This document shows, piece after piece, positions 16,245-25,296 of a DNA stretch of 45,101 nt. The translations under genes and the position numbers were made by a program. The DNA comes from Gammaproteobacteria bacterium (GTDB lineage Bacteria; Pseudomonadota; Gammaproteobacteria; Chromatiales; Chromatiaceae). Under the pieces are notes generated by a model. The model made no database searches. It was not told the DNA's origin and saw only the letters and a program-made list of their open reading frames with translations. Each line of letters begins with the position of its first letter. The first letter of the stretch is position 1. The stretch lies in the NCBI GenBank assembly GCA_020445415.1, contig JAGRGP010000114.1, positions 311 to 45,411 on the forward strand. Reading direction: 5' to 3'.

Positions 16245-19001
16245 ATGGAACCCCTTACTCAGCATATCTTCTTTCAGCGCAGTGACCTGACCATTCGTCA
16301 TACTCATCTTGGCATGAAATTCCGGCTAAAAGACGCGCGGACCGAAGGACCACCGGGTGCCCCCGCCTTCCCGATTCGAAAAATCAGATTGGCCCTGCCA
16401 CCGCGAACCAAGCCGAAAAAGCTTCGCGCTACGGTGGTGAGAAGGACCTTGGTGACCCAGACACCGGCCTTCGTTTCGTGTATCCAGCCCCAAGAGGACC
16501 CGTTTGTCTACTACGACAACATCGACAGCAAGCCATCTATCAAGCCGGTCTTACCCGATCGAGTACGCTACGAAAAGGCGCTGAAAGGAAAATCAAAGCT
16601 GGCGGTCATGGGAAGGCGCCTGCAAATCGGAAACTTTTCCATTGTCAATATCGATGTGTCACCCCTGCGCTATACCGCGGATGGCACCGTGGAGTTGATC
16701 GAGCATTTGGTGCTGGAACTGGTCGTGGAAAAAGACAAGAAGGCCTGTATCGAGCCACCGCTGACCAACGTTCAACGTTATAAGGAACACTCACTGGTGC
16801 ATGAGCTGGTTGAAAACCGGGAGCTCGTGCGGGAGACACCGCTTCGACTCAAGGGTATCGAAAAATCTCTCCAGCTGCTCCCCTCGTCGTCGCGTATTCC
16901 AAGACTCTTTAAGCGGGGAACGGAACTGATCAGTATTCCCAAGTTTGTCGACTACCTGATCATTACCGATAACAACCGGTGGAACGCCCAGACTGCGGCA
17001 ATCACGGGACCCGCGGGGAATCTGGTATCCGAATTCACCCGGCTCGCAGCCCACAAGAAAAATCGAGGCTATCGGACCCATGTCGCACAAGTTGGCGATA
17101 TCATCTCTGGAAAATATGGGGATTTTTCCTCAGGCGCCCGTGACCTGCAGGAAGTCATCAGAAATTTTCTGAAACATTTCGTGGTTCAGAAGGGGGTAGA
17201 ATGGGTACTGCTAGGAGGTGACACCAGTATCATCCCCCACCGACTCGCCTGTGCCTGTGCTTGGGGCCGGGTCTACCCCGGCTCACTGGACAATGACAAC
17301 CAGTCGGTTTGGTTGGGTACCTACCTTGGGATGCGGGTAAACAGCAATGAACTTGGCGCCACTAGTCACGTTCTAACCAACTACAACACCGGGCAGCGTA
17401 TCCCCTTCGACAACACGGGAAGCTCCAACGCGACCAACCCCGGGTGGTATTGCACCACCGACGATACCTTTGCCGTACGGAGCGCGGCACCAACCCGGTG
17501 GATTCGGGTTAATGGACCTGTCGCTTTGGTTAACGCGCCGATGGCTTGGTATACCCCCACCAACATGATTCCCACGGATATGTACTACTCCAGCCTCTAT
17601 GGTCCGCTGTACAACCAGTCCGGGAAACATGACTGGGATTTGCTGGATAACGGACTCTATGGCCAGCACAATGAAAACGACAGCGGTCTTGGCGGCGCCG
17701 ACCTCTCGGTGGATATCGGAATCGGCCGGGCACCCGTCGAAACCATGGAACAGGCAAAGATCTTCGTGGACAAGGTGATCAGCTATGACAACTGGGGGGC
17801 TGGCCACTCCGCTGCCGGCTATGTCCGTTTCAAGAAGATGTTGTATGTGGCCGAGCACTGGGCACGCTACTTCCATGCCATCGACCCGCAACCGGGAAAC
17901 AGCTTTCCACCGGATGATCGCCACTACTACTCCGATACCACTGGCGGTCACGCATTGCTCCATGATTCCGCATTGCCCAAGGAAAACGCTGGAAACAAGA
18001 TCATTTGCCGCTACAGCGATAGCGCACGCAAGGTATTGGAGTTCAACTTAAATGCCGGCGCTGGCACTCCGGGCTGGTTCTATGCCGCTGGTCCAAACAA
18101 TCTGACGCCCAGTCTTATTGAGATCAATATTCTCTACCTTTCCATTAAAGTCCCGATCCCCACCGAATGGGTTGTCGTCTTTGGATCTGATGCCGATATC
18201 ACTCCGGCAGGTTACGACATCGACAAAGAAGAGACAGATTCATCGATTATTCAACAGGAAGAACTTCGAGAGTGGGTAAAGAGTCAATTCGGCCGTATCA
18301 ATCAGGTACAACGTCTGTATTCCGACGTAACCGACATGCCCACGGGCTCCTTTTCCGGTGCCGGACTGAAGCAGTTGAGCAGCGAAAACCTCGAGCAGGA
18401 GCTGAATAATGGTCATCATTTCGTCAGCCTGACCGGACATGGAAACTGGACCGGAGTCGCTCACCTGAACCACGCAATGATCAACCGTCTGAGCAATGGG
18501 GAGCATACATTCATCGCGATTGCCGACTCCTGCCTTACCAACAAGTTCGACGAGAACGATGCCATCGGCGAGTCGCTGCTAAATCATCCCCAAGGCGGCG
18601 CAGTAGCCTACATCGGCAATAGCCGCTACAGTTGGATCGGCATCGGTGATGATTTTCGGCTGCAGTTTTTCAAGGCAATGAAGTACAGCCGCAATTTGGC
18701 AACACTCAATGACTCCCGCTGCCTTTTCCAGAACGATTCCCAGCACCGGCTGTACAAGATCTGGACGATCCTGGAACAGACCCTGATGGGAGATCCGGAA
18801 ATGAATGTCTACCGGACCGACCTGGATGCCTTTCCGAAATTTATCGGTAACAAGAACACGATGGAATTGCACCAATCGACCTGCCAGTGGGTCAAGCGTA
18901 TGGCGTCATGGAACATGCGGTATTACGACGCCCTGGAGGACGCCATTGCGCTGGGTTACGACGGCTGCGCCTTTTGTCTGAAGAGCTATGATCACGGATA
19001 A
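16245..19001 (+). CDS. Gingipain-like peptidase (family C25) with C-terminal Cys-rich motif
   Basis: The 918-residue protein starts at the ATG at 16245; an upstream in-frame start at 16188 has no better ribosome site. The C25 core begins near KFVDYLIITDN and includes VEWVLLGGDTSIIP. The predicted dyad is His in LTGHGNW (about 732) and Cys in IADSCLTNKFDE (about 763); the 31-residue spacing resembles RgpB (H211/C244). The last 50 residues (FIGNKNTMELH ... STCQW ... GYDGCAFC) resemble the Ada-type zinc-binding tail found on other proteins. No signal peptide or sorting domain is visible, unusual for this normally secreted family. It is divergent from the CDF gene. Confidence 0.85.
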   Translation: MEPLTQHIFFQRSDLTIRHTHLGMKFRLKDARTEGPPGAPAFPIRKIRLALPPRTKPKKLRATVVRRTLVTQTPAFVSCIQPQEDPFVYYDNIDSKPSIKPVLPDRVRYEKALKGKSKLAVMGRRLQIGNFSIVNIDVSPLRYTADGTVELIEHLVLELVVEKDKKACIEPPLTNVQRYKEHSLVHELVENRELVRETPLRLKGIEKSLQLLPSSSRIPRLFKRGTELISIPKFVDYLIITDNNRWNAQTAAITGPAGNLVSEFTRLAAHKKNRGYRTHVAQVGDIISGKYGDFSSGARDLQEVIRNFLKHFVVQKGVEWVLLGGDTSIIPHRLACACAWGRVYPGSLDNDNQSVWLGTYLGMRVNSNELGATSHVLTNYNTGQRIPFDNTGSSNATNPGWYCTTDDTFAVRSAAPTRWIRVNGPVALVNAPMAWYTPTNMIPTDMYYSSLYGPLYNQSGKHDWDLLDNGLYGQHNENDSGLGGADLSVDIGIGRAPVETMEQAKIFVDKVISYDNWGAGHSAAGYVRFKKMLYVAEHWARYFHAIDPQPGNSFPPDDRHYYSDTTGGHALLHDSALPKENAGNKIICRYSDSARKVLEFNLNAGAGTPGWFYAAGPNNLTPSLIEINILYLSIKVPIPTEWVVVFGSDADITPAGYDIDKEETDSSIIQQEELREWVKSQFGRINQVQRLYSDVTDMPTGSFSGAGLKQLSSENLEQELNNGHHFVSLTGHGNWTGVAHLNHAMINRLSNGEHTFIAIADSCLTNKFDENDAIGESLLNHPQGGAVAYIGNSRYSWIGIGDDFRLQFFKAMKYSRNLATLNDSRCLFQNDSQHRLYKIWTILEQTLMGDPEMNVYRTDLDAFPKFIGNKNTMELHQSTCQWVKRMASWNMRYYDALEDAIALGYDGCAFCLKSYDHG

Positions 19002-19090
19002 GCGTGGGAATTGGAGGGCTTGGTCCGCGCTGCCTATGTTAGCATCCTAACCCTCACTAACCATCAAACGTGCCATTAAGAGGGGTGCAA

Positions 19091-19228
19091 ATGTATACAC
19101 TGCTAGTCTTGATCATTGGCGTTTTCATCGGTTGGAATTTACCGCAGCCTTCCTGGGCAAAGGCGTTGCAAGATCGCGTCCTGCGCGCCATTCGAGCCGC
19201 AACCAACAGTTCCGGAAAGGCGCCCTGA
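19091..19228 (+). CDS. Small single-pass membrane peptide (45 residues)
   Basis: The ORF starts at an ATG preceded by AGGGG. It has a hydrophobic N-terminus (MYTLLVLIIGVFIGW), then NLPQPSWAK and a basic amphipathic tail (ALQDRVLRAIRAATNSS). The pattern of one helix followed by a 'W-N-x-P-Q-P' turn and a basic tail looks like a genuine conserved small inner-membrane protein, but I cannot name a family. It lies 89 bases after the C25 gene in the same direction and might share its transcript. Confidence 0.6.
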   Translation: MYTLLVLIIGVFIGWNLPQPSWAKALQDRVLRAIRAATNSSGKAP

Positions 19229-19362
19229 ATATCGAGTCATCGAGTTTGAGCAACAATCCGATAGCCTTCGTTGCGCGGCCTAGAGGCAGTAGCTGCAAGT
19301 GAGCCCGAGGGTAGGCTGGAGTCCCGAATGCGCCCGGATCTGGATATCGAATCGGTAGCAAT

Positions 19363-19608
19363 TTGCAACAGCACCCTATCACCGATAGAGTGACCTGCAG
19401 GGATCCAAACCGCTCGCTAAACGCACGGAATGTCGCGTTCCAATCATTCGAAGAGGCAATGAACAGCGTGCCGCAGCGGCAGCTTTCTGGTTTGCGCGCT
19501 CAGGATTTGACCTTTCTATTCGGCTCGGTGGCCACGATAAGCAACCGGGAAGACCGAAAACTGTTCGACCAAATTAGATTTCAACCGTCCCGGCTGTTCG
19601 ACAACTGA
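19363..19608 (+). CDS. Hypothetical ORF (81 codons) ending beside an attC-like repeat
   Basis: The protein has no recognised domain; it contains NSVPQRQLSGLRAQD and ends FQPSRLFDN. No clear ribosome site is seen and overlapping minus-strand frames are also open, so it may not be coding. Its interest is positional: the stop codon lies three bases before an attC-like inverted repeat, the layout of an integron cassette in the plus orientation. The remaining sequence of 19229-19771 shows no other gene. Confidence 0.3.
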   Translation: MQQHPITDRVTCRDPNRSLNARNVAFQSFEEAMNSVPQRQLSGLRAQDLTFLFGSVATISNREDRKLFDQIRFQPSRLFDN

Positions 19609-19611
19609 CGT

Positions 19612-19687
19612 GTATAACGCCTTCGTGGAGGCATTGCATGAGTCCGCAATGTTTGTTCGCCTGACTCCTTGAAACACGGCGTTGTAT
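19612..19687 (+). repeat. attC-like inverted repeat outside the main array
   Basis: The ends are GTATAAC and GTTGTAT, with AACGCC (19616) pairing GGCGTT (19678) and an inner CATTGC/GCAATG pair. The reverse complement of the right end (AACGCCGTGTTTCAAGG) closely resembles the left end of the attC at 42530. Both cores deviate from consensus by one base. Confidence 0.4.
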
Positions 19688-19771
19688 CGACGCGCATATG
19701 GAAAGACCACGAGCATAGCGAATCGCATGGCTGGGCCGCTGGCGAACCGCATTTTGTGGGAGAGGCTGCAT

Positions 19772-21142
19772 ATGATGAATCCGATGAGCAAGGCAGTGGG
19801 CAGTGGGTTTGATCCGGCATCAACCTCTGCTGAACGCCGCAGCCGTCGCCGTCTGCTCGGCGTCTTGAGCTACCTGTCCGGCTGTCTACTGGCAATGGCA
19901 ACAGGCCTTTGTGGGCTGGCAGTATTTCAGCTCGATACCCATGCCCATATCTATGCCGGGATCTTCATCGGCATGGTAATCCTGACATGGGCCCTCTTAG
20001 CCGCAGCTGAGCGGTTTTTCATACCGGACGCGTGTGAAGCGCTTGCCCGAGATGGCCGACCACCGGTTGTATATCTGCGCCCATTCAGCGAAGACAAGCC
20101 GCTCGTCTATGACGAAATCAGTGTTGGCGAAACAACCACCGTTGAAACGGCCAGGGCTGAGGATTTTCTAGTCTCGTTGAATGCGGTGGGCCCCTTAGTG
20201 TCGATTGCCGAACCGAATCGGCTGGCACGCCTTGGCTTGCATCCTTTAGGAGCTTATCGTGAATTCGTTGGCATGGGGAACTGGCAAGAGCGGATACAAA
20301 AGCGCCTCGATCAGGCCAGCATGGTAGTACTTGCAATTGGTGATTCTCCAGGCATTGAGTGGGAAATCGCCCAGGCGCGGGAACGGATCGGCCCCGAGTC
20401 CTTGCTACTATATCTACCCCCCAGGCCCACTAATACGATGACCCGCAAAGGACGGATTGCCAAGGAACGGGCAGTTTACGAAAAGTACAAGCCGCTGATC
20501 GAGCGATACTTTGATCTGGTAATGCCGGCATATAGCGAAACCATCCACATCATCGGTTTCGATGGGGCCGGCACACCGATTTTGCCCACGCATACGGCGC
20601 CCGCCACAAGGTCGTTTACCGAACGCTCAAGAGTGGGCAAGGTGATCCGTGCCCAGCTCGACGAGGTCCTCGCCAAGGTACGGCCAGGGATTGATCTAGA
20701 TCGCATCGAGCGGGTCGGCCAAGCAGGTATGTGGATTCGAACGGTGCTGGCCTACACTGTTCCGGTTGCGGCAGCCATGCTTGGCTTGTCAATCGTTTGG
20801 CCAAACCTAAGTAGTGGCGCCGCCATTACGGGGGGTCTTGTCTTGCAAATGCTGCCGGGGCTTTTGCAGATTTCCGGCTGGGTATTGATAGCGCATTACT
20901 TCCGACGCCGATGGGTGTGGCTCATTCCCCTGCTGATAGGTCTGTCCTGGCTATGGACATTAGGTACAACCATCTGGCGATTCGGCTTTATCCACGATCC
21001 GGACCAGTTGTGGTTTTGGGATAGATTGCACTCCGTTTTGGGGCTGCTGATAAATTTCAGCACGGCCGCCGCTATATTGTTACTTGGCCTCGTGCTGACC
21101 CATCGCCGCTCCAGAGTCCGTGATACCTCTCCGCCAGCCTAG
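19772..21142 (+). CDS. Membrane protein with central TIR-like domain
   Basis: From the ATG at 19772 (preceded by GGGAGAGG) the protein has 456 residues. Two N-terminal transmembrane helices (about 28-52 and 60-83) are followed by a cytoplasmic domain beginning PPVVYLRPFSED. That domain contains NAVGPLVSIAEPNRL, a WQERIQKRLDQASMVVLAIG stretch and SPGIEWEIAQA. The order of motifs (strand with RPF, 'D-A-x-x-V-V-L', then W-E-I) is that of TIR-like domains seen in bacterial membrane proteins. Four more helices form the C-terminus. Signalling or defence is possible but not shown. It stands alone between the attC-like repeat and selO. Confidence 0.6.
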   Translation: MMNPMSKAVGSGFDPASTSAERRSRRRLLGVLSYLSGCLLAMATGLCGLAVFQLDTHAHIYAGIFIGMVILTWALLAAAERFFIPDACEALARDGRPPVVYLRPFSEDKPLVYDEISVGETTTVETARAEDFLVSLNAVGPLVSIAEPNRLARLGLHPLGAYREFVGMGNWQERIQKRLDQASMVVLAIGDSPGIEWEIAQARERIGPESLLLYLPPRPTNTMTRKGRIAKERAVYEKYKPLIERYFDLVMPAYSETIHIIGFDGAGTPILPTHTAPATRSFTERSRVGKVIRAQLDEVLAKVRPGIDLDRIERVGQAGMWIRTVLAYTVPVAAAMLGLSIVWPNLSSGAAITGGLVLQMLPGLLQISGWVLIAHYFRRRWVWLIPLLIGLSWLWTLGTTIWRFGFIHDPDQLWFWDRLHSVLGLLINFSTAAAILLLGLVLTHRRSRVRDTSPPA

Positions 21143-21358
21143 GCCGTCGCTACGCTGACCATTTGTGCGTTTCACGCCACATCGCCCGTCCAGTTGGTTG
21201 TAGCGAGAGCCCACCCGCGATTCCCAAGGATGCCACCACAACCTTTCGCCAGTACCCCAAGCCACAGTAGGCTAAAACATGAGGTCATTGGCGAGAGTAA
21301 GAATCCGATAAGGCTTGCTTCGTCACTGTGCCCCTTGAAGCTTGGCCAGGCATGATGT

Positions 21359-22828
21359 TCAAGTTCCACAGAAGGTCTGGTGAACCACCTCATGAGGCTC
21401 AGGGGGGCGTCGGTAGGGCAGATTCCGAGGTTCCTCATCCCAAGGTGAAGCAAGCACCTCCAACAGTTTTTCGAGCGGATTGAATTCACCTTCAACCGCT
21501 GCCTCGAGCACCGATTCCACGAGATGATTTCTCGGAATCACAGCGGGGTTCACCCGCCGCATTGCTGCCGCCCGCACCGCAGGGGAGGTGGTTTCCTGGG
21601 CGAGACGCGCGTGCCAGTTACCAAGCCAGTCATCATTACCGGCAACCCCGTCATGGAGCACTTTACCTAGCCCATTGTCCATCCCCTCCGCCGCGTCACA
21701 AAGGGCACGAAAGGTATTGGTGAAATCAGCGCCGGTCGCAGCCATCGCCTCGAGCAGCGTATTAATGAGGCTGCTATCATCAGGCTGGGCCTCGAACAGG
21801 CCCAGTTTCTTCCGGAAGCGATCAAGATAGGCTTGCTCGAATTGCCTAGGAAAGGTATCAACCGCCGCCTGAACCTCCTCGACCGACTTGCCTTCGTTCC
21901 CGTCATCGAATATCGGCAGCAACGACTGCGCAAAGCAGGATAGATTCCAGTGGGCGATGCGTGGCTGGTTGTTGTAGGCGTACCGCCCTCGGGTGTCTAT
22001 CGAACTGTATACAGTTTCCGGATGGTAGGTATCCATGAATGCACAGGGGCCATAATCAATCGTCTCACCAACGATCGATGTATTATCGGTATTCATTACA
22101 CCGTGGATAAAACCGATACCAAGCCATTGTGCGATAAGATCGGCCTGCCGGGAAATTACTGAAAGAAGCAATTCCCGATAAGGCTGCTCACTCTCCGCTA
22201 CTTCGGGATAATGTCGATCGATGACATAGTCGGCAAGGCACCTGATGCCCTCGGTATCCCCGCGCGAGAAAAAATACTCGAATGTCCCGATGCGCACATG
22301 GCTGCGGGCAATCCGAGTGAGCACGGCGCCGGGCAACGCGGTTTCACGATAAACCGGCTCGCCGGTGGCAATTGCGGCAAGCGAACGTGTAGTCGGAATA
22401 CCAAGCGCATGCATGCTCTCGCTAACGATATACTCCCGTAAAACCGGTCCCAGCCACGCACGACCGTCCCCGGTACGTGAAAATGGCGTCCGCCCGGCAC
22501 CCTTAAGCTGAATATCGAAGCGCTCACCCCGCGTGTCGAGAATCTCTCCGAGTAGGATGGCCCGCCCGTCGCCAAGCTGCGGAACAAAACCCCCAAATTG
22601 ATGACCCGCGTAGGCCATAGCTATCGGCTCAGCACCGTCCGGGATTGAATTCCCCGATAACACCTCTAGCCCTTCGCATGAGTTAAGCCACGCAGAGTCG
22701 AGCCCCAGTTTGGTGGCAAGCTCCAGGTTGAGTTTGATCAGCCTGGGTCGGGAAACCGCTACCGGTGACTGCCTAGCATAAAACCGCGCGGGCAACCGTG
22801 CATATGAGTTATCGAAGTAAATGCTCAT
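21359..22828 (-). CDS. selO: SelO/YdiU-family protein adenylyltransferase
   Basis: The 489-residue protein is full length for SelO. It shows AYAGHQFGGFVPQLGDGRA, DIQLKGAGRTPFSRTGDGRA, GVMNTDNTSIVGETIDYGP (with the metal-binding Asn/Asp region) and the typical C-terminus FCGT, where eukaryotic SelO carries selenocysteine. SelO is a pseudokinase that binds ATP inverted and attaches AMP to Ser/Thr/Tyr of redox proteins such as glutaredoxin and SucA. It is a single-gene unit. Confidence 0.95.
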   Translation of the reverse strand: MSIYFDNSYARLPARFYARQSPVAVSRPRLIKLNLELATKLGLDSAWLNSCEGLEVLSGNSIPDGAEPIAMAYAGHQFGGFVPQLGDGRAILLGEILDTRGERFDIQLKGAGRTPFSRTGDGRAWLGPVLREYIVSESMHALGIPTTRSLAAIATGEPVYRETALPGAVLTRIARSHVRIGTFEYFFSRGDTEGIRCLADYVIDRHYPEVAESEQPYRELLLSVISRQADLIAQWLGIGFIHGVMNTDNTSIVGETIDYGPCAFMDTYHPETVYSSIDTRGRYAYNNQPRIAHWNLSCFAQSLLPIFDDGNEGKSVEEVQAAVDTFPRQFEQAYLDRFRKKLGLFEAQPDDSSLINTLLEAMAATGADFTNTFRALCDAAEGMDNGLGKVLHDGVAGNDDWLGNWHARLAQETTSPAVRAAAMRRVNPAVIPRNHLVESVLEAAVEGEFNPLEKLLEVLASPWDEEPRNLPYRRPPEPHEVVHQTFCGT

Positions 22829-23410
22829 TCTGCTTCCCCCAAGTATAAGTCACCTGGCACGCTAACTGGCTGAATGGGAAAGCACCTGTTGTCTGACATC
22901 GATCTGTACCTCTTGGCAGGTTTGATTCATCAATTAAAACCCAAGACGGACGTGTTTAGAACCTATCTCAAAATTAGCGAACGACTTCGAGACCAGGAAA
23001 AACCGGCCGAAAACGCGCTGTTTACACAGAGTAAACGAGCATTTGAGGCAGATGTTAACGCCGTATCGGTGGCGTGCAGCAATCTTGAGATAGGTTCTAG
23101 TTCTGAAACACCGGAATCAGATCGCAAGCCTTGCCATCTGCTGTCCAAAGATAAAGCCACGAAGTCATCGAGCAAAAAACGTTTTGCGTGCCTTCTGTTT
23201 CAAATCATACCGCTCTGGGCCTGTGGCAGAATATTGCCGATATAGCCTCGCCTTCACCCATTCGTCAAACTGTGGCAAAAAATTGAAAGGCGACGCTAGA
23301 TTATCACAGCATCTGCCCTTTTACCTTCAACCCTCGATAGCCAGAGTAAGATACAATTAAGATCCAACCGCGTTAGGTTTTGGTGTCGGCTGGCGTGTGT
23401 TCCTCGAACA
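22829..23410. other. Long intergenic region between selO and the next lipoprotein
   Basis: These 582 bases hold the MITE-like element described separately and no convincing gene. The only long ORF (22874-23245, plus) reads straight through the MITE and is considered chance. Near 23362 a short inverted pair ATCCAAC-CGC-GTTAGGT matches both integron core consensus strings but is too short for an attC. Confidence 0.5.
22957..23099. mobile_element. MITE-like element, 143 bp with 15-bp perfect terminal inverted repeats
   Basis: The left end TAGAACCTATCTCAA (22957-22971) and right end TTGAGATAGGTTCTA (23085-23099) are exact reverse complements. If TA is the target duplication, the repeat proper is 13 bp, as in IS630/Tc1-type or some IS5-type elements. 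The interior has no transposase and no other symmetry. It is probably a non-autonomous derivative moved by an IS elsewhere in the genome. Confidence 0.65.
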
Positions 23411-24157
23411 TTATACAGGTGACCAACGATATCCCCGGTCCAATAGACAACTCACATAGCGGTTTGCAAAATGCGCTTTTTCCTCCCTCGAAAGCTCCCA
23501 ATACATGGCTGCTGCCCAATCAGCCTTTGCTCGATCAAATAAAATCCCGGACAAACTCAATTCGCCTGTGCGCGTAGGCCGATAATACCTGTCGATTCTT
23601 GCATACCCGAAAAAGTACGGGCCTGAAGTAAAGTAATCCTTTGCATCAATAGTGCCTAGTCGTTGCATATTCTCGGTCGATATCGGGCCACTCGTGACGT
23701 AAGCGTATTCGAGGCATTCAAAGATATTTTGCAGCCTTGTGCCATAGGGGGTACTGGAAGGGGCCAGGAGTGTGCCGCTTTCTGGATGAGTTTCATCTTG
23801 AACCACTGGCGGGGAAAATCCTCGTGTACGCCACACTTCTATCTGGGCGTATTTGAAAAAATCCTCACCGTCACAAGGTCTGATCAGTGACAAGTCTGCA
23901 TCTCGCTCCACTGCCAATTGACGTGCCGTCCACTCCCATTCGGACCCAAATAGGCCTAGAAATACGCTTTTTCCCATAACCGCGGTATCAACGTGGTCGG
24001 CATCTTGGAACGGTGATTCGGCCGCCTTATCCACATCACTACAGTGCTGATCGGAATGCATAAGACGAACATGTTCAGGTGGAACCAATTCTCTTTGGCT
24101 TACCGTTTGACAGCCCAATATCGGGCATACCAAACCCACTATCAAACCAATAGCCAT
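23411..24157 (-). CDS. Predicted lipoprotein of unknown function
   Basis: From the ATG at 24157 (MAIGLIVGLVCPILGCQT) the protein has a short signal peptide and a clear lipobox ending LGC; the frame stays open to an ATG at 24196, which would add 13 residues. The mature part of about 230 residues has four or five cysteines (DQHCSD, RPCDGED, FECLEY, SCLLD), perhaps forming disulfides, and an aromatic-rich C-terminus (YFFGYARIDRYY). No family is recognised. It runs in the same direction as the cassettes but lacks a convincing attC, so it is treated as backbone. Confidence 0.6.
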   Translation of the reverse strand: MAIGLIVGLVCPILGCQTVSQRELVPPEHVRLMHSDQHCSDVDKAAESPFQDADHVDTAVMGKSVFLGLFGSEWEWTARQLAVERDADLSLIRPCDGEDFFKYAQIEVWRTRGFSPPVVQDETHPESGTLLAPSSTPYGTRLQNIFECLEYAYVTSGPISTENMQRLGTIDAKDYFTSGPYFFGYARIDRYYRPTRTGELSLSGILFDRAKADWAAAMYWELSREEKAHFANRYVSCLLDRGYRWSPV

Positions 24158-24196
24158 GATCCCGGATTGGCTGGATATAAAAAGCGATGGATTCAT

Positions 24197-24473
24197 TATG
24201 CTCGCTTACCTTGCATTCAATGGGGTAGCTTCGCCGAGCTCACCGCTAGTGCCTGCTAGAATCGGAGGTGCTTTCGATAGCGGATACGCAGTACATGGAT
24301 TTCCTTATTGCCCGAGATAACGAGCCGGATGTTTGCCCGTCATCAAATCCCGCACTGCTTCCGGACTTGGTGCGCAATCCCTATTTTCTACCTAACAAGA
24401 GCTCGTTGTGACTCGCTTAGCAGGCCGAATGTAGCATTGCCGTCTGCATGGTGTATCAGCAAGTAATACCTGA
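24197..24473. other. Junction between backbone and cassette array
   Basis: No gene is supported here. A minus-strand string reading PSPEAVRDLMTGKHPARYLGQ (24319-24383, ends at a stop) looks protein-like but has no start and may be a remnant. A TACCTAACAAG near 24390 resembles an integron core but no partner is found. Confidence 0.35.
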
Positions 24474-24591
24474 GCTTAACACGAGGTAAGTCCATGTGGC
24501 CCTAATAAGCTGCGTGGAACTCGGAGCGGCCGTAGCGTAATAGTGACGAAGGTATGCGCAGCGAGCGACCAAAATACTTTTCATATTATGC
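24474..24591 (-). repeat. Degenerate terminal attC site
   Basis: Left core GCTTAAC and right core ATTATGC flank 118 bp containing GCGCAGCGAGCGACC, similar to the GAGCGATAGCGAACGAC segment of other sites. The right core overlaps the stop of the DsbA-like gene. This is the last recognisable site of the array. Confidence 0.5.
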
Positions 24592-25182
24592 ACCATGCTT
24601 CTCCGCCCATGATAAAGCCTCTTCAAGCCGATCATTCCCCCAAAAGAGTTCCTTTCCCACTAAATAAGACGGAGCACCGAAAATCCCTTCCTGTACCGCT
24701 TTTTCCGTTTGTTTTCGCAGTTGCGTCTTTGACTCCAAGGATTGGGCTTCGTTAATCAATTTGATGGGATTCACGACTAACTTTGAAAGGCAAGTTGATA
24801 CCGTCTCGGGGCTGGATATATCCTGGTCGTCCGAAAAGTTTGCGAGATAAATCGCACGAACAAATTCAGGTATCCACGGTTCCTTAGAAAACCGACATGC
24901 CACCCGGGCTGCAAGTAGACCATTACGAGGAAATTCCGATGGACGGCGGAAGGGTATCTTACAAGCCATACACACACGTTCCACATCTCGCCACATATAG
25001 CGCCCCATAACTGGGTAAATATTAAATGGCGAGTCCTTCCATCCCTGCGCATGAAATATTGGGCCCAGCAAAAAGGGATACCATGAAACCTCTATACCCC
25101 GCTGCTTCGCTAGATTCTCAATACGCATTGCGGCAGGGTAGGAGTATGTGCTACCAAATTCAAACCAGAAATCGACTTTCAT
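24586..25182 (-). CDS. DsbA-family thioredoxin-fold protein, 2-hydroxychromene-2-carboxylate isomerase-like
   Basis: The 198-residue protein starts at the ATG at 25182 (AAAGGTG upstream). It begins KVDFWFEFGSTYSYPAAMR, the signature of the DsbA-like HCCA isomerase/kappa-GST group, where Ser replaces the CxxC disulfide site and binds glutathione. The conserved cis-Pro region FGAPSYLVG and ELFWGNDRLEEAL lie near the C-terminus. Likely activity is glutathione-dependent isomerisation or conjugation of an aromatic compound; the substrate is unknown. It is the most distal cassette of the array, with the stop codon inside its attC. Confidence 0.85.
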   Translation of the reverse strand: MKVDFWFEFGSTYSYPAAMRIENLAKQRGIEVSWYPFLLGPIFHAQGWKDSPFNIYPVMGRYMWRDVERVCMACKIPFRRPSEFPRNGLLAARVACRFSKEPWIPEFVRAIYLANFSDDQDISSPETVSTCLSKLVVNPIKLINEAQSLESKTQLRKQTEKAVQEGIFGAPSYLVGKELFWGNDRLEEALSWAEKHGA

Positions 25183-25203
25183 CAAATACACCTTTTTTAC
25201 TCT

Positions 25204-25283
25204 GCATAACGCTCGCCATAACCGGCGGCGAAAGGCAAAGTGCAGCGTAATTTTTAACGTAATGAATTACCACATAGTTAAGC
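25204..25283 (-). repeat. attC site of GNAT cassette
   Basis: Cores GCATAAC (left) and GTTAAGC (right) flank 80 bp with CGCTCGCC and GGCGGCG arms. The internal symmetry is weak, in line with the degenerate state of the distal sites. Confidence 0.55.
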
Positions 25284-25296
25284 AGAAACAACCTTT

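Noticed and set aside
22874..23245. 123-codon plus-strand ORF
   Set aside because: It reads across both inverted repeats of the MITE-like element and has no family features or ribosome site; probably chance.
23362..23378. ATCCAAC-CGC-GTTAGGT as an attC
   Set aside because: Both core strings match, but a 3-base spacer cannot form the attC arms; probably coincidence or a deletion scar.
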